This document shows positions 56,430 to 64,000 of a stretch of 64,000 bases of DNA, piece after piece (position 1 is the stretch's first letter; every line of letters begins with the position of its first letter). A program made the translations under genes and the position numbers. Origin of the DNA: Branchiostoma belcheri (Eukaryota > Chordata > Leptocardii > Amphioxiformes > Branchiostomatidae). The notes under the pieces were generated by a model. It did no database searches, had not been told where the DNA came from, and was given only the letters and a program-made list of their open reading frames with translations. The stretch covers positions 2,649,710 through 2,713,709 of the forward strand of contig NW_017803932.1 of the NCBI RefSeq assembly GCF_001625305.1, read 5' to 3'.

Positions 56430-59300
56430 GTCTTCAAATGCCGTCATCATCATTCAATCGATAACGGGACGACCGGGCAACGAGGAGGAGCGACGGGATG
56501 AGCTCGAGACGGCAGATGGGGCTGTCACAGTTCAGCGTGCCCGCCTGCCCTCCCCCCGTCTCCCGAGGGACCGCCCGCCGACACTCCGGTGTCTCCACGC
56601 CATGATTGCCGCTCATGATCTCCGTCACCAAATGTCACGCGATGATTGCGGCGAGGCGCTGATCCAAACCGCGCGAACTTTTCCAGCAGCTTCGCGACCG
56701 GAAAGCTAAATTGATTCGCGACCTCGCCATCCGCCGGCGCGGGCATTTCCCGCAAGCGTGGCTTTTAAAAGGGCGGCCGTTACGTTCCAGAAAAAAACGG
56801 CGGGGTGTGTAGATCATCTCGTTTTAGAGATGTACTTTATTTCGATGTGAATCGGTACTTTTCCTGCACGGTGATTTAAAGGTTAACGGCCCACAAAAGG
56901 GTCGGATGGAAAAATCGATGTTGTAATGACAGAGCGTTCTATCGGATATCCCGTTTCTTGGCCATTACTCCGGCCATATTTTACGACACCTCGGCCGGGC
57001 CTGGTGGTACGTGAGATGAGTGGTAGGTGAGGGGGGCACAGGTGCGGTTGTGGCCGGCGGCGCGTGACGGATTTCTCCGTTGGAATGGGTCCCATCGGAC
57101 GGAGCGCAACACGGTCCGGGCCAGCTGCGCACCGCGCCTTTACTGCCGCCTCCTCTCCCCGGGACAGAACAAGTCTGCTCCCTGGTTAACACCCAGACAA
57201 CGTGCCGAGTACAACCCGCGACATGGGGTCATGGAACAACAGAAACAGGATTATCTTAACCGTTAGCACCCTGTGTGTGACACGGTGCATCAGATTTGTA
57301 TGGCTCACTTAGGACGTTAGCATGCCAAAGGTTAATCCTGAAAATGGCTTTTAGCAAACCTTAATCATATAGTTTGTAGTGAAGCGTAGCCAGTTACGTA
57401 GGGGTGGCCAATGTGTTATTAATTGTACATTACAATGTAACTTGCCAATGTTTTCTAGTAGGCCCAGTTGCACTTCATATTTCTTCAAGTGTTTTTCTCA
57501 TTTTAAGGTATACTATGCGATTATCTCCATTCCAAAGTTATCTCTAAACAATTTCTGCTTCTGTGATCAGTGCATAGATGTCATCTCCGTCCTTCAATTT
57601 TTTTAAGATTTCATAGAAATCATAGAAATAAATAGAAAGCACGTAACGCACAATACCACTTTCACAACTTCGCCAATTCCACAGAGTCAGTTCTCCGTTG
57701 ATGGTTACCAACACTACACCTTCGCCCCGCCAAATGTGTCGCAATGGTGGGCTTTAAAAATTTCGCCTGGAGGGAACGCACGCTCCGCTGCCCGCCCAAT
57801 TTCTTCCTTGGACGACTACAGCTTTCCACAATAGCAAAATTAAGACGTGATATTTCTAATCTCGGGTAATCGCACCTCGCTCATGACCTCTGGCGGGAAT
57901 ATTGCGGCGAGGCTTAGTCTAAATGATTCCAACCTTATCAGTATGAACGGAGACAAGAATCGTTTGGTACAGTCAGTCCGTAGTTAAGACGCAGGGGTAA
58001 GAGAGAAGCGGTCGGCTTAGTGAAAATTAGTACATTTGTCTTGGAAAAACTCGCCTGGCGCGATAACACCGTTTAATTTGTGCTGCGGAGCCGGGCTGAG
58101 ATGAGCGATGCGCGGCCGGCAGAGCGCGGTGGTAGTGATAGACTGTGGAAGTTAATGACTAGTTTGATGTCTTTGTCGCCAAGGGGAGCAGCAGAGCGCC
58201 ATTCATAGAGAGGCGTACACCGTTTAGGGCCCGGCATTGTCGGATCAATGGCGCCCTTTTAACCATCTCACTTCATCCATCCCCCGCTGATATTCCTCAC
58301 TCTACTTGTTGGCTGACAACCGTTGATTAATTCCGCGCCGCGTTCCAGAAAACATTCATCATTTCTTACCTTCCTCTCATCGCCGCTGACTCGGATTCGC
58401 CGACAAAAATCTAGTTCTAAGCGGCGGTGTGTCCGTCTAACCCCGAACTACTAAAGGGAGGGGAAAACGTCACAAGAACTAATCAATGTTTGCGGGTACT
58501 TGAGATGTTATCTATTTTCAATTATGCTCTCAAGGCGTGCTGTGCCATTTCTGCGCCATCGCTCAAGCAGACGGGGGTTAGTTGAGGTATTGCGGGCCAG
58601 AGGATACATGATGTATCGTGTCTCAGCTACCAGAACGTTTAATCTGCTAAACCAACACCATCAGCTGTTTTCAGATAGTCAGACTTGATTTAGAAATATA
58701 GCACATCTACGTATGCATAGTTCTACTATGTCTGGTACATCGTATAGTATCCGGCAACGTGTAAATGTATTCGTTAATATTCCTGTTGCTTAAGTTTGGA
58801 ATTGCCACTGACTTTCGTCCTTTTGCACTTCAAAACCGGGAATATCACACCAGAGCAATATACAACAAGCAATTTTCCTAATTAGAAAGCAAATAGCACA
58901 CTTATAGATACATATTCTATTTATCTCTCATAGCACGTTTTGAGTGAGTTCTATTTGCTACAAAACAAAAGAAATAAACACATAATTTCACTCTAAACCC
59001 TTTATATCATCAAATCTAAAACAAAATTACCTCAAGATCCTCAAATCGCAACAACTTTTCTTAAAATGCCGTCATTTATCACAAAGTTTCAAACTTGCCG
59101 TCCAAAACGTCATAGACCCAACTTCCCAACAAAAAAAGTTCGGCACCCGCAATTAAAAACGCGGAGTAAGATGGATCTGGTGGATTACCGGCAAGAGGCG
59201 GCGGTTCGCCCGCGGTAATCACTAGGTAATGACCTTTCCGTGCCGCACGATCCTTTATAGACCACGGGTTCAGATAGCTGGCCGTAATGATGGGGCTCAG
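56430..59300. promoter_or_regulatory. GC-rich, CpG-rich intergenic islands with a repeated word pair
   Basis: Segments 56440-56800, 56985-57200, 57720-57930 and 58080-58260 are clearly more GC- and CpG-rich than the flanks and free of repeats. CGCTCATGAYCTC followed by ATTGCGGCGAGGC occurs at 56610-56657 and again at 57878-57913. No coding exon can be supported. Possible enhancers of the bHLH gene or of a gene beyond the window. Confidence 0.35.
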
Positions 59301-62300
59301 ATGTGGCGGAGATACAGGGGCCGTCTCCCTCAAGTCAAACAACTTGTGTTAAGAAGCGTTTAACAGGAAGTTTTGCTGCTACTTTTACCGCAGGCAATAT
59401 ACAGGGAATATTACAGAAGTGGGAAGGAATAGGGAGACGGGAGAGATTGTATGGTAGTCAAAAGGGCCCCACAGCTACAATTAGTTTTAACTGGCGCTGA
59501 AAATAGCATGAGTTGTTTCTTCTTTTTTTCTTCCTAAATAAAAAGGGTACAGTCCTTGATGAGAAATGGGGGAGAGACGTAGTACAATTATCATCGGAGA
59601 CGATTCAATAGCGGTTTCTGCTTACAAGAGTTCTAGAAGGAACGACACGTAATATTATTCAGCCATATAATGTAACAAATCTAAATTACAAACACGCCAG
59701 TACCAAACCAATTTATCTGGTATGAATGCTTGCTTGCGGGAGCGGTTCCAAACAGACTTCACCTGACCCATTTCCGCTTATACCCGGTGATTGTCATCTT
59801 CTATTTTCACGAGCAAGTCCAAACTTTTACCAAAGGTCAAATTCAGTTCAGAAAACCAGGTACCTATCACTGACCACCTTCACTCCGTCCTCTAGGATAT
59901 AATCAAATTGAAATTGAAAGATATGTTTTTAAAATTCAACGGCTTCAGCTTCGGCAGTTGAGGATTTGGAAATGTGTCGAATGTGTTTGACGGCGATGTG
60001 CAGGACGTTGCTGCTTAAGGCAGGTGGGCATGCGCAGATGCTACCCCATTATGGACATTGATTGGTCTTTATGAAACTGCCAATCAAACTGTATCTCCCT
60101 TGGACCAATCCCTGCTGGCCCTTTCTTATTACTTATAACAAAAACAGTTTTTCAGTGTTTTTCGGTCAACTTCTTGCTGGGTACTGTCAGATGCAGATCC
60201 AATGCTGGATCTTCAGATCACAAAATCTACGCCTCAGATCGATCACACCAGTGAAATGTTTATGATACCTTGTAACGTTAACGGTTCAGTCACATGAAGA
60301 TTGCAATACTAGGGCTAGGGCTTACTAAATTGGTGTTTAAAGTCTGTCAACTTATTCAATTAGTAGTAAGATTTCGACGTTCATGCATCTTTGCCATGAA
60401 ACAATGAATTTTTTTCATCTAATGCGACACCAAAAATGCATTTTTGTACTAGTACTGCCGAAAAATTAACAAAAATGAAACTTTCTGGTCTTGTGCCGAA
60501 TGTTTTTACTTAGCTTATCTTTCGATCGTCACTTTCTCTGGTATAAAATGTAGTATAAATTCGAGGGGATTCATTCCTCAGCTAACCGACATCTTGCACA
60601 CGCAGACGTCCCTCAGTAAGACACCGGGAGCCGCATAGTTCCCGTTTAGAACTTTTATTCAGCCTGTCACACTCCGGTGTGCAATGTACATAGAGAAATT
60701 GTTGAACAAATCCAGGCAAATGCAGCCGCAGTATGGAACAAATCGCACACGTTTGTTCTAACGTGCAACACAAAGTGCCACTGCTTGACCTTTCGGTTCA
60801 AATTGGTTAGTTACAGCTAACCTTCTCCTCCAACTCTCGTCGTTAAACGCCTAACACTTGGATGAACAGCCGGCCCTTCGGCCAATCTGGGGGCATAATT
60901 GCGCGACCCTACTTAAAAAGCCGGGCGGGGGCTCGACCCCTGACCATCGGTCACAGTAATAAAATCCAGGCGTTAATCATAACTCTGCTGCGGGAGGATT
61001 ATGATGTACCAGCTGACTGGCTCCTGTAGCGGCGCCGGCGTGGCAAAGGTCCCCTGCTCGGTCAGCGGAAATTGATAGTCAATCTTCATGTTATTTTTGA
61101 TAGGTGCGAACTTTATGATGGAAGGGCCGAATAAATGTTTTTTTTCGTCGACCAGTCCGTTGTATAACTTACCTAGGGTACCGTATACGCGCGCGAGAGG
61201 AAAGCTTTACCAGCCTTTGATTATAACTTGTACTGAATATCCAAGTTTGACTCCTAAACTCAAGTTCCTCCTTAGGTTGCTGGGAAAATAGCCAAAATTG
61301 GACTAATAGTAACGTCCAATAAGGACGTAAAAAAGAACCATAGCAGTTAGCCAGACAAGACGTTACACATTCGCAAATAACAATATGGCATATCATTACG
61401 CGTCTTTGCATTGTCCAAATTCGGCAAACTATGAAGCCTGGTAGAGACTAGATAGAACTGCATTGCTTTGGAGCAAATACCCAACTCCGTGTTTACAAAA
61501 TAGCTAAGATTGAAATATGCAAAAATATAGACATCAGACACGCCAAGCCAAACACTAGTCGGCCATCTGACGCACAGATTGTTCTCATGTTGTAAAAGAT
61601 AAGTGTCAATGTTTTTATGCTTACGTATCCGAGGACCCTTACATCATAGGTAAGCTATATGCACATATGGTATTTCAAACGGTGTTGACTGTGACGATCG
61701 AGTATTTCTGACGGTGGGCCATGGATGGTGCTTGTATGAAGACCGTGTCGCATGATGTGGTAGTGATGGTGCTTGTAGGAAGATGTTGTAGACATAACAA
61801 GGTACTCCTACAGAGTCTACATTTCCTCCCTTCTCTAGCAACATCAGAGCGGGGAGACATAACAAGGTGTCAAATACATGATCGTGTTTGTTATCAGCCA
61901 TCACAAACATATCAGACAAAAAGCTTTGTTGATCTGTTGTGCAAGGCAAATACGTACTGTCTTGCCACGTGAGGCCCGTGTTTGTCAGTGTCTAGTATCC
62001 AAGCGGGTTGGGATGTTTTGAAAAAAAATACGTTGGCCAAATATTTTATGACGTTAGTATCTACCGACATAGCCTGGAGAGGTTTCAAATGACCAACCCC
62101 GTGAGCCGTGTGGTCTTCAACGTGTTAACGTGGCGGGCAAAGTCCAAAGATATGGCTGAAATGATATACGGTATGAAAGTTAATACCAGTTCCCTGTTCA
62201 GGAATAAGTATCCATGAAGCTTGAATGTTGTATATGGGCGAGTTATGCCTGAAATAAAGAAAGTAAAGAATATAGCATATTACATAGTTTTTCAGAAAAT

Positions 62301-64000
62301 GAAAGCAAATCCTAGTGAACACGTTGTGAAGGTTCAAAAGAAGGTAAAATATAGATGAACTGATACGAACACACGGAGCAAATACAATGTGTTTTCCTTA
62401 CCTCTAAAGGTTGGATATTGTCATTTTCAATGACGCGTACGACTATCTGCAAATTAAGCTGTACCCCATGTGACCCTTACCTGTCGGAGGAAGACAGATA
62501 ACGTTATAGGTCCTGACACCCATTGATTTCTGTCCAGTTTACATTGTGAAGGAAATCGTTACATTTGAACGTCACAAGCGCATGACGGCGACGGCAAAAG
62601 TTATGGTTTCATCCCTGCCTTTCAAGGCCTTGGGAATTTCTTGGTATATATGTCTTGAACCGATCGAAGTAGCCTGTATTGTTACATTGTTATATCTTAG
62701 CGCGCTTTTATACACATGCGGCTTTCTCAAAGAAATATACCAGTGTCTTTGCCTTGTAAAGCACTACCCTAGACTTTATTCATCTGTGCAAATATGGTGC
62801 AACATCCGAGCTACAACACGTATGTGGTGTTAGCATGGACGTTCGTATGTGTGACTGTGTTCTTGGTAAACGTCATTCTGAAACAACATCAGTAACTCTT
62901 AAATCAAATTGGGACTTGCCAAACTTTTTCGGTTGACACCTTCAACCTCAGTGTTCATGGATGGACCCGTCTTCTGCTGGTGTGTGACGTCAAGGACACG
63001 TGACTTTAGCAGCGGGTTATGTAAGCCAGATAACCTGTGTCGCCCCCCGGCCCCGCCTATGGTCTCTTTTTATACCAGTGTACACTTTCGCAGACCTCCA
63101 GGTGTTTCTACGGCAAACTTTGGGAGAACATTCAGACATGGCAGGTTACGTCAGTGACAGTTTTTAACGTAACGTCCTGTGTAAGGAGCCATGTAGAGCT
63201 ACAGCCCGGAACTCATATAATTAGAAAAACATGTAATTAAAGATTCCGACAAAAAACAGTTATTATTCGTGGCCAAGAAAACATGTACGAAAGTATGACA
63301 TTATTCAATTAGCCTCAAAATGATCTATGTTTTATAACAATGTACAGGGAATATAACTTTTTTCTTTTGATATGTCCAATTTCGTACCTGAGGTTTCCTC
63401 TTGCATAACTGACCTTTACTTTAGACACTTTAGCTACTGCCCTCAATGACGTTGTTAGGAAACATATAATTGGCCTCAAGGGCATTGGAGCTGGACTTCC
63501 TAGTCACGACGTTTCTATGCGGAAACACGATTCTCCTGTTTTTCTGAGTTTACGCAACTTCCGCATGTGACCTGTACTGTATCTAACACGACCCGGGCTA
63601 CAGTGTAGTTCGTATACATGCATCTGCACCGTACAATGTACGTACGTCGCTAAAGGCGGCGTAAGAAACTTCATGATACTGTCACAACATACTGATTGTA
63701 TATCATGTACGTCTTTACACTGTATACCCTTTTCTGATCATGAGATCAAATATGAAATAGTGTAATATGAAATAGAAAAACTTTGAAGGAGGTGGAGCAA
63801 AATAAATAGGCTATTTGGTTGTTGTATATTTTTTAGCAACCTGGGAAGCAAAAAAGTTGGAAGCTAGATAATGAATACAACTGATTGTTTCTGCTGGCCA
63901 ATACTAGCGTGGTTTTAGAACACGATAGAGCCAACATTGACAATGCCGTTGCTCCAGTTGTTGTCGCCATTCTATGCCGAAGAAAGAAAGGTATGAAAAG
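59301..64000. other. Intergenic, no gene seen
   Basis: Short frames only. A GC-rich island at 60860-61075 includes CGGCCCTTCGGCC and a CAGCTG E-box. I find no exon, RNA gene or mobile element that I can support to the end of the window. Confidence 0.4.

Overview
The window looks like nuclear genomic DNA of an invertebrate deuterostome, most likely a cephalochordate (amphioxus, Branchiostoma). I infer this from short GT/AG-bounded exons in a polycystin-1-like gene, an NHLH/HEN-type bHLH gene with a near-vertebrate bHLH domain, tRNA-derived SINEs, and two places where strongly diverged near-copies of one locus flank a 20-N gap, as expected when a highly heterozygous diploid is assembled. The species is an inference.

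Layout. (1) 1-16306, + strand: the 3' part of a polycystin-1-like gene. I can trace 29 exons with mutually consistent splice phases, covering REJ-like sequence, the GAIN/GPS cleavage site, the PLAT domain, 11 membrane segments and the polycystin extracellular loop. The last exon holds two 1-bp reading-frame breaks. Its introns carry three copies of one tRNA-derived SINE and several small tandem duplications. (2) 16307-19800: AT-rich intergenic DNA with old octamer-rich repeat remnants. (3) 19800-29650: a beta-1,4-galactosyltransferase-like (GT7) cluster with two complete single-exon coding regions (20623-21528 and 27905-29140). A third, partial copy at 25008-25387 follows an N gap and is best read as the second allele of the first gene. 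The second complete gene has its luminal stem repeated three times. (4) 29650-47490: no credible gene. It holds tandem repeats, a palindrome, a second unmerged allelic overlap (39920-41699 against 41720-42916) in which only one allele carries a 593-bp Harbinger-like MITE, and an RFX X-box-like site. (5) 47490-50660: an NHLH1/2 (HEN1) type neuronal bHLH gene with a recognisable core promoter, a non-coding first exon and one coding exon. (6) 50660-64000: no recognisable gene. It has a large (AC)/(ACTC) microsatellite and several GC-rich islands that could be regulatory DNA for the bHLH gene.

The three gene loci have unrelated functions (cell-surface receptor/channel, Golgi glycosylation, neuronal transcription factor) and do not form a pathway. 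No prokaryotic-style system is present. The most informative signals are structural: two collapsed-diploid assembly joins, heterozygous mobile-element insertions, a stem-repeat expansion in the transferase, and frameshifts in the polycystin pore exon.
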